A stretch of DNA of 64,000 nt from Desulfobacteraceae bacterium (GTDB taxonomy: Bacteria; Desulfobacterota; Desulfobacteria; Desulfobacterales; JAABSP01), in contig JAABSP010000004.1 of NCBI GenBank assembly GCA_011390345.1, forward strand, positions 1 through 64,000, written 5' to 3'. Positions within the stretch are counted from its first letter, which is position 1. Every line of letters starts with the position of its first letter. The notes under the pieces were generated by a model that had not been told where the DNA came from, searched no databases, and worked only from the letters and a program-made list of their open reading frames with translations. The translations under genes and the position numbers were made by a program. This document shows, piece after piece, positions 51,155-59,454 of this stretch.

Positions 51155-51952
51155 TCATTCCCCTCTGAAGTTCTTGTTCTGCCAGTTCAGAATGGAAATG
51201 TTTGCGGCCTTGAACTTCCCGTCCTCCTGGCGGATCAGGTCGAACTCCAGGATGGTCTCGCTGGCCTTGAGGTTTGCAAAGGTATCGTTGTCGATGGAGG
51301 GCTCGAACTCATTGATGTGGCAGAAGACATCGGTCTGAATGTCGTGGATCCCCAGACCGGTCCTAAGCGAAATAAAGCCGAATCCCCGCTCCTCATAGAG
51401 GGCATACATCACCCCCCGGGTCCGTTCCCGATCCCGCTCTCCGTAGGGGACGGGAATAAGGCCCGGAACGAGAAAGCCGGAGAAGAAATAGTCCACCTCC
51501 CGCTTCAGATCGTGGCTGGTGTTGGCAAAGGAGACCAGATCCACACGCTTTCCCCGGTTCTGCAGGGCACGGACCAGGCGCAGGAAATCCCCGTCCCCGC
51601 TGCCGAGGAGGATATAGTCGAGGTTGTCAGACTGCACCATTGCATCCACAGCGAGGTCTAGATCCGCGTTTGCCTTTAAAATAATGTCTCCGGACTCATC
51701 CCGATACCGTTTGACGATCTTGAGCACCAGATGGAACCCGTTCCGCCGGATCGCGTTCCGGTACTCCTCGTTTCGGCGCCTGAAATCATAGTCGCTCGCC
51801 TCCCGCTCCAGATCCCGGGCCAGATACGCGTTGGCCCGAAGCACCGTCGCATTCTGCGCCTTCACCAGATCGGTGAGCACATTGTAGCGCATTCCCCAGC
51901 CGCCATTGCGGCTTAAATTCTCGATATCCATAAAAATTCCGGCTTTCAGCAT
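51155..51952 (-). CDS. NYN-domain nuclease fused to a cold-shock-like domain
   Basis: 265 aa. The N-terminal NYN/LabA domain (about 1-160) has acidic active-site positions in FMDIENLSR, ADLDLAVDAM and LLGSGDGDFLRLVRAL, typical of PIN-like RNases. The C-terminal part (about 175-258; GVMYALYEERGFGFISL, DVFCHINEF, ETILEFDL) matches an OB-fold cold-shock domain, which binds RNA or single-stranded DNA. The combination implies a nuclease with its own nucleic-acid-binding module. It lies upstream of the TpsA gene on the same strand (40 bp). Confidence 0.85.
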   Translation of the reverse strand: MLKAGIFMDIENLSRNGGWGMRYNVLTDLVKAQNATVLRANAYLARDLEREASDYDFRRRNEEYRNAIRRNGFHLVLKIVKRYRDESGDIILKANADLDLAVDAMVQSDNLDYILLGSGDGDFLRLVRALQNRGKRVDLVSFANTSHDLKREVDYFFSGFLVPGLIPVPYGERDRERTRGVMYALYEERGFGFISLRTGLGIHDIQTDVFCHINEFEPSIDNDTFANLKASETILEFDLIRQEDGKFKAANISILNWQNKNFRGE

Positions 51953-52131
51953 TCTCTTCCTTTCAAGAGCCTCATCCTCTTTCCCCTTTATTATCCGAAT
52001 ACTATTATAAGACTACTATTATCCGACTACCTTATTTACCTTATTCCTATTCCCTTATGTAGCACAAGAAAAAATCTGCCGAGAAAAAGCTTTTTCCTCC
52101 GGACCTTGATCCCGGGCCCATTCGATCTATA

Positions 52132-52170
52132 TTTTATCAAAGCATCTTAATTTTATCAAAAGCACCTTAA
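52132..52170 (+). repeat. Tandem 19-20-bp repeat upstream of the SpoIIAA-like gene
   Basis: TTTTATCAAAGCATCTTAA (52132-52150) is followed directly by TTTTATCAAAAGCACCTTAA (52151-52170). It lies 59 bases before the ATG, where it could be an operator pair or part of the promoter. An ACTATTAT direct repeat also occurs around 52001-52022. The rest of 51953-52228 shows nothing further. Confidence 0.6.
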
Positions 52171-52228
52171 AAATGTTTGCTCGAAAATCTATCCCAACCG
52201 CATCACATGCCCATAAGGAGGAACTTTC

Positions 52229-52591
52229 ATGTATGAGAAAATCAGAGCCCTGGACGGCAATTTTGTAGGGTACCGGATCACCGGAACCCTGTCGAAGAAG
52301 GAGATGAAAACGATCTCCGAGGATATTGAAAAGGGGATCGCAGCCAGGGGAAAGGTTCGGCTGATGATCGTGGTGGAGCCCTACTCGGATATCACCATCG
52401 GCGCGGATGCGCTCTATGAAAACCTCAAGTTCGTCATGCCCTATACCGACAGGATCGAGAAGCTGGCCCTGGTGAGCCAGGATGCGTCCGAGAAGACCTA
52501 CATGGCGATCTTCGGCCTCTTCTCCGGCATTGAGATCGAACATTTCGACCGGAGCCGGTATGAAGCAGCCCTCCAGTGGATCGGGAAATAG
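52229..52591 (+). CDS. SpoIIAA-like STAS-fold protein
   Basis: 120 aa, preceded by AAGGAGG. It matches the SpoIIAA-like/STAS fold (DUF3478) seen in MMJJ-type proteins: GYRITGTLSKKEMKTI, VRLMIVVEPYSDITIGAD, and EKLALVSQDASEKTYMAIFG. Its role is not established; members may bind lipids or act in membrane or stress physiology. A short AAGCCCT/AGGGCTT hairpin follows the stop. Confidence 0.85.
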   Translation: MYEKIRALDGNFVGYRITGTLSKKEMKTISEDIEKGIAARGKVRLMIVVEPYSDITIGADALYENLKFVMPYTDRIEKLALVSQDASEKTYMAIFGLFSGIEIEHFDRSRYEAALQWIGK

Positions 52592-52594
52592 AAA

Positions 52595-52611
52595 AAGCCC
52601 TTTGAGGGCTT
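52595..52611. terminator. Weak hairpin after the SpoIIAA-like gene
   Basis: AAGCCCT/AGGGCTT with a TTG loop directly behind the stop codon. On the plus strand no T-run follows. The remaining 52612-52925 holds no supportable gene; a poor promoter (TTGATT 52838, TAACAC 52861) and a CGGTCA/TGACCG hairpin lie just before the Dabb gene. Confidence 0.4.
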
Positions 52612-52925
52612 CATGGAGCTTTTGATCCATCCTTTTGAATCTCTCGGTAAAGGCCCTGTCTTCTTCGGATTCGGGGCCTCATCAAACCGATGGAAATCCC
52701 CTCCCGAATGCGGCCCGGTTCTTCTGCCATCCTTTCCGTTTCATCCTCTCCTTTTTATCCTCACCTCTGCTGCAGGAGTGCATCCTGTAAAACATGAACT
52801 ATTTTTGTTTTTCATGCAAGAGGATTTCGGAAAAAACTTGATTTTCCGCCCATATCCATTTAACACTACAGGTGTCGGTCAATGATCCATGACCGGTATA
52901 GAATCTAATTAAAGGAGGTAATGCG

Positions 52926-53225
52926 ATGCTCGTTCACACGGTACTTTTTTGGCTGAGGGAAGACCTGACGGAAGAGGAGTTCAAAGAATTCCGCAGGGGT
53001 CTGGAGCCCCTGAGAAGCATCGTCTACACCAAGGCGGCCTATGTGGGCACGCCGGCCAGGACAGAGGAGAGACCCACCATCGACAACACCTACAGCGTGG
53101 CGATTACGCTGATTTTCGAAAACATCGCAGACCATGACAGCTATCAGATTCATCCGATGCACAAGGCATTTTTGAATCGTTTCAAAACCTACTGGACAAA
53201 GGTACTCATCTACGACTTCGATTAG
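52926..53225 (+). CDS. Dabb (stress-responsive A/B barrel) domain protein
   Basis: 99 aa, nearly the whole dimeric alpha/beta-barrel domain: MLVHTVLFWLREDLTEEEF, SIVYTKAAYVGTPA, and HDSYQIHPMHKAFL with the conserved HPxH. An AAGGAGG precedes the ATG. Dabb proteins are small dimers, some with monooxygenase-like or cyclase activity; no substrate is implied here. Confidence 0.9.
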   Translation: MLVHTVLFWLREDLTEEEFKEFRRGLEPLRSIVYTKAAYVGTPARTEERPTIDNTYSVAITLIFENIADHDSYQIHPMHKAFLNRFKTYWTKVLIYDFD

Positions 53226-53290
53226 ACGAACATCCCATCCGGTAAAGAATCAGCAAACCTTCCAACCGAAAAGGTGGTCAAAAAAAATTT

Positions 53291-54964
53291 ATGGCATCCG
53301 TACCCTCAAATTTCATCCGAAACATCATCCAGCGGGATCAGAAATATTACAAACATTTCGGCCGGGTGGCCACCCGGTTTCCGCCGGAGCCAAATGGCTA
53401 TCTCCATCTGGGTCATGCCAAATCGATCTGCTTGAACTTCGGCCTGGCCGCGGAGTTCGGCGGAACCTGCAACCTCCGGTATGACGATACCAACCCGGCC
53501 AGGGAGGAGCTGGAGTATGTGGAGTCGATCAAAGCCGATGTCCGCTGGCTCGGCTTTGACTGGGAGGGTAGAGAGTACTATGCCTCCGACTATTTCGAGC
53601 AGCTCTACGATTTTGCGGTTCAACTGATCCAGGAGGGGAAAGCCTATGTGGACTCCCTGAGCGCGGAAGAGATCCGGGAGCACCGGGGAACCCTGACGGA
53701 GCCGGGGAAGGAGAGCCCCTGCCGGAACCGGTCCGTGGAGGAGAATCTCGACCTCTTCCGAAGGATGCGAGACGGCGAGTTCGAAGACGGTGCGCATGTA
53801 CTCAGGGCAAAGATCGACATGGCCTCCGGCAACATGAACCTGCGGGACCCGACGATCTACCGCATCCGAAAGGTGGCGCACCACCGAACCGGAGACCAGT
53901 GGTGCATCTATCCCATGTACGACTACACCCACTGCATTTCCGATTCCCTGGAGGGGATCACCCACTCCCTCTGCACACTGGAGTTCGAGGATCACCGGCC
54001 CCTCTACGACTGGGTGCTGGATGAACTCGCTGTCTATCATCCGCGGCAGATCGAGTTCGCACGGCTCAACCTGAGCTTTACCGTATTGAGCAAGCGGAAG
54101 CTGATCCGGCTGGTGACGGAAGGCCATGTTAGCGGCTGGGACGATCCCCGGATGCCGACCATCCAGGGGGTGCGCCGAAGGGGATATCCGGCCGGAGCCA
54201 TCAGGACCTTCTGCGACCGGATCGGCGTGGCCAAAAGAGACAGCGTTGTCGATTTCGCGCTGCTGGAACACTGCGTCCGGGAGGATCTCAACAGAACCGC
54301 CCCGCGGGTCATGGGGGTGCTGCGGCCATTGAAGGTGGTCATCGAAAACTATCCCCAAGGGGAGAGCGAAGAGCTGGAGGCCATCAACAACCCCGAGGAT
54401 GAAGGGATGGGAATCCGGAAGGTCCCCTTTTCAAGGGAGCTTTACATCGAGCAGGACGACTTCATGGAGAACCCGCCCAAAAAATTCTTCCGGCTCGCGC
54501 CGGGCCGGGAGGTGCGGCTGCGGTATGCCTACTTCATCACCTGCAGGGATGTGATCCGGGATGAGAACGGCGAGATCACCGAGCTTCGCTGCACCTATGA
54601 TCCGGAAACCCGGGGCGGGGACGCGCCCGACGGCCGCAAGGTCAAGGCGACCCTCCACTGGGTTTCGGCCCCCCATGCCGCGGATGCCGAGGTGCGCCTC
54701 TACGACCGCCTCTTCAACACCGAAAGCCCCGGGGCCGGAAAGGGGGATTTCATCGAGCATATCAACTCCGATTCCCTGGAGGTCCTGACCGGCTGCAAGC
54801 TGGAGCCATCCCTTGCCGATGCTGCGCCCGAGAGCCGCTGCCAGTTCGAGCGGCTCGGATACTTCTGCGCGGATCTGCGGGACTGCCGGCCGGACCGGCT
54901 CGTCTTCAACCGGACCGTGCCGCTGCGGGACCCGTGGGCCAAGATCGCCAAGAAGAAGAAATAG
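53291..54964 (+). CDS. glnS: Glutaminyl-tRNA synthetase
   Basis: 557 aa, the normal bacterial length. Class I signature [17 protein letters not shown] (HLGH) and KMSKS-type loop [11 protein letters not shown]; the acceptor-binding domain has [16 protein letters not shown], followed by the C-terminal anticodon-binding beta-barrels. It charges tRNA-Gln directly with glutamine. It has its own terminator downstream. Confidence 0.96.
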   Translation: MASVPSNFIRNIIQRDQKYYKHFGRVATRFPPEPNGYLHLGHAKSICLNFGLAAEFGGTCNLRYDDTNPAREELEYVESIKADVRWLGFDWEGREYYASDYFEQLYDFAVQLIQEGKAYVDSLSAEEIREHRGTLTEPGKESPCRNRSVEENLDLFRRMRDGEFEDGAHVLRAKIDMASGNMNLRDPTIYRIRKVAHHRTGDQWCIYPMYDYTHCISDSLEGITHSLCTLEFEDHRPLYDWVLDELAVYHPRQIEFARLNLSFTVLSKRKLIRLVTEGHVSGWDDPRMPTIQGVRRRGYPAGAIRTFCDRIGVAKRDSVVDFALLEHCVREDLNRTAPRVMGVLRPLKVVIENYPQGESEELEAINNPEDEGMGIRKVPFSRELYIEQDDFMENPPKKFFRLAPGREVRLRYAYFITCRDVIRDENGEITELRCTYDPETRGGDAPDGRKVKATLHWVSAPHAADAEVRLYDRLFNTESPGAGKGDFIEHINSDSLEVLTGCKLEPSLADAAPESRCQFERLGYFCADLRDCRPDRLVFNRTVPLRDPWAKIAKKKK

Positions 54965-54995
54965 CGGCAGATATTTTAACCAAAGGATCAAATTC

Positions 54996-55044
54996 AAGCG
55001 GCGGAAAGGATCGAAAAAAAGATCCCGACCGCCGCTTTTGTTTT
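54996..55044 (+). terminator. Terminator after glnS
   Basis: AAGCGGCGG (54996-55004) pairs with CCGCCGCTT (55029-55037) with an inner GGATC/GATCC stem, followed by TTTTGTTTT. A strong bidirectional-looking hairpin between the convergent glnS and DsbA-like genes. Confidence 0.9.
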
Positions 55045-55073
55045 CCTGGCCGATTGACTATATTTTTGAGATG

Positions 55074-55853
55074 TTATTCTGTGCTTTTCTCCTCGGCCTC
55101 GGCCAGCAGCCGGTCCACGATCTCAGAGAAATAGGCCAGGGGCCTTGCCCCGCTCGTCTTGACCCCATTGATCAGAAAGGAAGGGGTTCCCTTGAAGCCG
55201 AGGGCTTCGGCATCGGCAATGTCGAGGGCCACCTGGGCTTCGATCTCCTCCGAGATCAGGTCCCGGTTGAATCGTTCCATGTCCAGCTTCAGATCCTTTG
55301 CAATCTCCACCAACTGATCCTGGCCCAGCTTAGGCGAAGCGGCAAAGAGGCGGTCGTGATACTCCCAGAATTTTCCCTGGTTCCCGGCCGCAAGGGCAGC
55401 CTTTGCCGCGGGCATGGCATTCTCGTGCATCTCCAGGGGCTTGTTCTTGAAGACCAACCGGATATTCTCCGGATACTTCTTCAGCAACTCCTCCATTGTC
55501 AGGGAGGCCCGGACGCAGTAGGGGCACTCGAAATCGGTATATTCGACGATCGTAATGACCGCATCCTCCTCTTTGAGCGGGCCCTTGACCGGATTGTGGC
55601 TCCGGATCTCGTCCTCGGCCCGGGGGCCTTTCAGGCTGCTTTCCAGGTCCTGATTCTGCTTTTTCTGCCTGAGTTCCACCACATACGCGTTGATGGTCTC
55701 ATACAGCAGCTCGGGATTTTCCCGGATGACCTCTTTGATCAGCTCCCGAAGCTTCTCCTCATCCAGGGTCAGGGTGACATCTTCTGCCGTAACCGTCATG
55801 GCCGGCATCAATAGAAACAGGGTCAGCAAAAGGGTGTAAAGAATTCTTTTCAT
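55074..55853 (-). CDS. DsbA-family thioredoxin-fold protein
   Basis: 259 aa from ATG 55853 (GGAG six bases upstream; a GTG four codons earlier is less likely). Signal peptide KRILYTLLLTLFLLMPAMTVTA, a helical N-terminal region (EEKLRELIKEVIRENPEL), then the DsbA fold with active-site CPYC in YTDFECPYCVRAS and the cis-Pro loop KGTPSFLING. The layout matches BdbD/DsbG-like periplasmic thiol oxidoreductases. No DsbB partner is adjacent. Confidence 0.92.
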   Translation of the reverse strand: MKRILYTLLLTLFLLMPAMTVTAEDVTLTLDEEKLRELIKEVIRENPELLYETINAYVVELRQKKQNQDLESSLKGPRAEDEIRSHNPVKGPLKEEDAVITIVEYTDFECPYCVRASLTMEELLKKYPENIRLVFKNKPLEMHENAMPAAKAALAAGNQGKFWEYHDRLFAASPKLGQDQLVEIAKDLKLDMERFNRDLISEEIEAQVALDIADAEALGFKGTPSFLINGVKTSGARPLAYFSEIVDRLLAEAEEKSTE

Positions 55854-55914
55854 ACTGATCTCCACTTTAAATGTTTTAATTTTTTACGAATAACCCAAAA
55901 ACTTTTGTTTCGGC

Positions 55915-56295
55915 TCAGTCTCGCTCGATATCTCCGGTGGAATCGATATGAAAACCCTCATATTCGTAATCCTCCACATAAAAGGTTCCGGATACATCGG
56001 TCGGATCCTGTCCATTATCTCTGTAGATGGCCAGATAATAGGGGCCGTCGGGCACATCATCGAATTCACTACAGGTATCGGCCAGATAATACCATTTTTC
56101 AAGGGTGAACTGGCCCATGATCTCATGATTGTCCGCATCAAAGAGTTTTACCCGATACTCCTTATTGTCCCCGTTGCAGACTGTAATCACATTCCCCTCA
56201 TCCTCGTCATTTTCACATCCGACGGTCATAAAGGCAAGGGAGAAGATGCAGAGCAGGATCAGAAACCGGGTCGCGGAACTTTTTCTGGATTTCAA
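55915..56295 (-). CDS. Small lipoprotein of unknown function
   Basis: 126 aa. Lipobox MTVGC (Cys at residue 27) after a typical signal peptide; acidic mature region with a beta-rich pattern (EYRVKLFDADNHEIMGQFTLEKWYY..). Two further cysteines (VTVCNGD and DTCSEFD) could form a disulfide. No family recognised. Confidence 0.8.
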   Translation of the reverse strand: MKSRKSSATRFLILLCIFSLAFMTVGCENDEDEGNVITVCNGDNKEYRVKLFDADNHEIMGQFTLEKWYYLADTCSEFDDVPDGPYYLAIYRDNGQDPTDVSGTFYVEDYEYEGFHIDSTGDIERD

Positions 56296-56340
56296 AACCT
56301 TTTCCTCCTTTTGCAGATCATTCTTGGTCCGGAGACATCC

Positions 56341-57282
56341 CTATTCTTTCGATTCCGAACCCGAATCCGATTCCGATTTTGAACCCGATTTTGAATCGGG
56401 CCAGCAGTGGACAAAGATTTTTGCCGCGATTCTGGCTGCGGTAAACTCCGACACCTGAGAATCCGGAATTTTGGAAAGCTCCGTGATATCTGCGGCAACG
56501 ACCCTTCGCCGCTTTCCAACGGCCTTGATCAGTGAGACAACCTGCCGATAGGTAAGACCCCCCGGCTCCGGGGTTCCGGTTCCGGGAACGACCGAAGGGT
56601 CCAGGCCGTCGAGATCGACCGAGAGATAGACATTCTCCGGAAGCCTCTCCACTACCTGTTCAATCCAACTGTTCTCCCCCGGGGAAAGGTCGTGGGCCCA
56701 GAAGGGTTCGATCCCTTTTCTCCTGATCACCTCGATCTCCTCCTGTGCCACGGCCCGGATTCCAACCGGAACTACAGGAAGCCCCAGATCTTCTATCACG
56801 CGGCGCATGACGCAGGCATGGTTGAAGCGGCTGCCGTTCCACTCCTCCCGAAGATCCAGGTGCGCGTCGACCTGCAGCACTCCAAGATTTTCAAAGGCAT
56901 CTGCCGCGGCCATGATGGGACCGATGGAGATGGAATGATCCCCGCCCAGGCAGAGCAGCCGCTTTCTTTGAGAAAGGATATCGGCTGCAATCCCTTTCAT
57001 CTCCATTACTGCGTTTTCCGGCTCTCCGTCCGGATAACAGGGAGAGGCCGTATGGATCTTCAGATCGGCCCAGCATATCAGGGTCTCCTCGTCCAGAGCT
57101 TCGAGCTGGGTCGATGCATTGAGCAGATGAAAAGGGCCGTCAGATGCCCCGAGCCCATAGGAGAGCGCCTTCTCATAGGGCAGCGGCATCACCACGATAT
57201 CGGCCTGGGCCAATTCCCATTCCCGCACCTCTTGGCCGCCGAACCGGACAAATGACCGGACAATGGATCGGTTTATCTCCAT
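56341..57282 (-). CDS. speB: Agmatinase
   Basis: 313 aa. Ureohydrolase Mn-site motifs: LGGDHSISIG, VDAHLDLRE, and SVDLDGLDPSVVPGTGTPEPGG. It hydrolyses agmatine to putrescine and urea. Its start overlaps the arginine decarboxylase stop by one base (TAATG), so the two form a two-step putrescine pathway. The C-terminus ends in a Ser/Asp/Glu/Lys tail (DSKSGSKSESDSGSESKE) not typical of the family and encoded by tandem hexamer-like DNA. Confidence 0.93.
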   Translation of the reverse strand: MEINRSIVRSFVRFGGQEVREWELAQADIVVMPLPYEKALSYGLGASDGPFHLLNASTQLEALDEETLICWADLKIHTASPCYPDGEPENAVMEMKGIAADILSQRKRLLCLGGDHSISIGPIMAAADAFENLGVLQVDAHLDLREEWNGSRFNHACVMRRVIEDLGLPVVPVGIRAVAQEEIEVIRRKGIEPFWAHDLSPGENSWIEQVVERLPENVYLSVDLDGLDPSVVPGTGTPEPGGLTYRQVVSLIKAVGKRRRVVAADITELSKIPDSQVSEFTAARIAAKIFVHCWPDSKSGSKSESDSGSESKE

Positions 57283-57851
57283 TATTTCACGAAGACCGCA
57301 GCCGCCAGCACCGTGGTCCAGAGGTTCCCCTCGGCTCCCAGCGCGGCCTGGCTGATGTGCTGGGATTCGACGATCTTCCCCGACATCTGATAGACCTGGC
57401 GCCGTTCGTCATAATCCTTGTCCGGGTCGAACTCGATTCCTAAAGTATTGGCCAGCATGGACGCGGCCAGATCCTCGGCATACTCCCCGGCCTCCAGCTC
57501 GGTCTGGCCAAAGCCGTGGTGCTCTGAAAGATAGCCATACCGGGCGTTTTCGGACGGCAGGGCCAGGCCGATGCTCGCGACCAGGCGCCTTCCCGGCTCC
57601 TTGCTCTGCTCCCTGGCCATGACGCAGTGGGTTATCTCGCCGGGCTCCAGGCGGGTGAGCCCTTCTTCTACCGAAATGATCCGGCAGTGAGGGGGAAAGA
57701 TGGAGGATACGGTCACCAGGTTGAGATGCGCAATGCCCGCGCCCCGGAGGGCATACTCGAATGAGGAGAGCCGCTCCTTGTTGGTGCCGACGCCTTTTAC
57801 GAAAAACATGTATCGGGGTACATACACGATTCCATTCTCCTTGCATGACAA
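57282..57851 (-). CDS. pdaD: Pyruvoyl-dependent arginine decarboxylase
   Basis: 189 aa. Characteristic features: an N-terminal [20 protein letters not shown], the self-cleavage site [11 protein letters not shown] (Ser-Ser, giving the pyruvoyl group), and [13 protein letters not shown]. It converts arginine to agmatine, which the agmatinase encoded next turns into putrescine. Start ATG 57851; the promoter region was not resolved. Confidence 0.92.
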   Translation of the reverse strand: MSCKENGIVYVPRYMFFVKGVGTNKERLSSFEYALRGAGIAHLNLVTVSSIFPPHCRIISVEEGLTRLEPGEITHCVMAREQSKEPGRRLVASIGLALPSENARYGYLSEHHGFGQTELEAGEYAEDLAASMLANTLGIEFDPDKDYDERRQVYQMSGKIVESQHISQAALGAEGNLWTTVLAAAVFVK

Positions 57852-58002
57852 TAATGATTCTTACAAAACAATCCGAACACTAGACAGTATACCATAAAAA
57901 GGGGGATGGGGAGATGAAAAACCGCGGGGATAATGGGATATACGCCAAAAAATCAGGCCGACCCGCTGTAACGAATCGACCTGATGATAATCTGCTTTTG
58001 TA

Positions 58003-58079
58003 TGGTCGGGAAGACTGGATTTGAACCAGCGACCCCAGCGTCCCGAACGCTGTGCTCTACCAGGCTGAGCCACTTCCCG
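58003..58079 (-). tRNA. tRNA-Pro (CGG)
   Basis: 77 bases on the minus strand fold into a full cloverleaf: acceptor CGGGAAG/CTTCCCG, D-arm with AGCCTGGTAGAGC, anticodon loop TTCGGGA (anticodon CGG), T-arm GGTTCAAATCC, and encoded CCA. The plus-strand context shows no repeat of its 3' end nearby. Confidence 0.95.
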
Positions 58080-58118
58080 ACACTCGTTTGCGTACTTTAC
58101 GCGATTCAGAGGAAGATG

Positions 58119-58217
58119 TCAATAAAAAAAGGTGTAGCAGTCATACCGGTTCAGGCCGTCTAACGTCCCGATCCAGATAAATCCGGCAGAGTCCTGCCGT
58201 CGGAAACAAGAGACAGA
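58119..58217 (-). pseudogene. Relic of a two-component sensor beta-propeller (Reg_prop) gene
   Basis: The minus-strand frame reads QDSAGFIWIGTLDGLNRYDC then a stop: a full first blade of the Reg_prop repeat (consensus-like QDSxGFIWIGTxxGLNRYDG), with Gly changed to Cys. Nothing before it in the same frame makes a gene and it meets the antiporter 3' end. It appears to be the leftover of a hybrid sensor gene next to the tRNA. Confidence 0.6.
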
Positions 58218-58221
58218 TGCC

Positions 58222-59445
58222 TCAGATCCCCTTCTCGCCCCTGAGTCCCCGCCGGGCCGGGCCGGGCCCGCTTCTGGCCGGTTTCTCCTCCTGCAGAGGT
58301 TTTTTCCGGTATAAGATCCGGAACAGAAAAGGGCCCACAAAGCAGGTGACCAGCGCCAGCAGAACAATGGAATCCTTCATGGCCGGGGTGATCAGCTTAT
58401 TCTCCAGCCCGATGGCCGCGGCCGCGATGATGAGCGAGAGCCGGGAGGAGAGGAGAAAGCCGACCTGCAGGGCCTCCCGAAGGGAAGATCCCCGAAAGAT
58501 GAGCAACAGCGCCGGGGCCAGCTTGACCAGCAGGGCAAATCCGAGCAGTTCCAGGGTAAAGATCAGTTGCTCCGGGTTCATCACATTGGAGAGATCGAAC
58601 TGCATCCCCACATGGATGAAGAAGAAGGGGATGAGAAAGCCAAACCCCATTCCCGAAAGTTTCCCCTCCAGCAGGTGCTTCTCCCGAAAGACAAAGGAGA
58701 GGAGGGCTCCCCCCATAAATGCCCCAAGCACCGGCTCCAGATGCACCATCTCCGAGAGCGCCACCAACAGGAAAAGAAGCGCCATAGAGAAACGAACCCC
58801 GATCTCCTGGGCATCGGATTGAATCCCCAGCACCTTTTCGGCCTGCCCCGGATACCACCAGACCCAGAGCCTTCCCAGACGCAGCAGCAGCGCAAACCCG
58901 GCAAAAAGAATCACCGGCAGCACAAAGTTCCAACTGACCCCGTTCTGAAGCCAGAGGAGAAAGAAAGTGATGCCGAAGAGAGTGAGAAAATCGGCCAGTG
59001 TCGATGCGATGAGAATATCTTGTCCCATCTGTGTGGTATTGAGACCCGCCTCTCGCAGGGTGGGCATCACCAGCCCCAATGAGGTGGTGGAGAGAACCAG
59101 TGCGATGAACATTCCCCGGTTCAATAAAACCGCACTGAGAAGGGAGAGGCCAAAGGTGATCCCGAAAAAAAGGAACTGAAAGAGAATCTGGCCCCGGCTC
59201 TGCTTTCTCAGCATCTGAAAGTTGATCTCCATGCCGGCCTGGAACATGAGCAGCAGAAAGCCCAGATCCGCCAGAAAGGAGAGCCACTCCCCCGTAAACT
59301 TGAAGTGGAGCACGCTCTTGCCGAGGATCACGCCGAAGAGGATCTCGGCCACCACCGAGGGAATGCGCAATATCCGGCTGATCCCCGGCAGCACCAGAAT
59401 CGCCAGGGAGATCACCAGAAGAGAGTATTTATGAACTTCTTCCAC
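58222..59445 (-). CDS. CPA2-family cation/proton antiporter (KefB-type membrane part)
   Basis: 407 aa, about 11-12 membrane helices. CPA2 features: GISRILRIPSVVAEILFGVILG at the start, the GLNTTQMGQDILIASTLADFLTLFG region, and PFFFIHVGMQFDL. The cytoplasmic RCK domain of KefB is missing, but an RCK-containing protein is encoded immediately upstream (9 bp). It would exchange K+ or Na+ for H+. C-terminus has a Pro/Arg-rich tail. Confidence 0.9.
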   Translation of the reverse strand: MEEVHKYSLLVISLAILVLPGISRILRIPSVVAEILFGVILGKSVLHFKFTGEWLSFLADLGFLLLMFQAGMEINFQMLRKQSRGQILFQFLFFGITFGLSLLSAVLLNRGMFIALVLSTTSLGLVMPTLREAGLNTTQMGQDILIASTLADFLTLFGITFFLLWLQNGVSWNFVLPVILFAGFALLLRLGRLWVWWYPGQAEKVLGIQSDAQEIGVRFSMALLFLLVALSEMVHLEPVLGAFMGGALLSFVFREKHLLEGKLSGMGFGFLIPFFFIHVGMQFDLSNVMNPEQLIFTLELLGFALLVKLAPALLLIFRGSSLREALQVGFLLSSRLSLIIAAAAIGLENKLITPAMKDSIVLLALVTCFVGPFLFRILYRKKPLQEEKPARSGPGPARRGLRGEKGI

Positions 59446-59454
59446 ACCGATCTC

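Noticed and set aside
52613-52885. 90-codon plus-strand frame between the SpoIIAA-like and Dabb genes
   Set aside because: No ribosome site, no domain, atypical composition.
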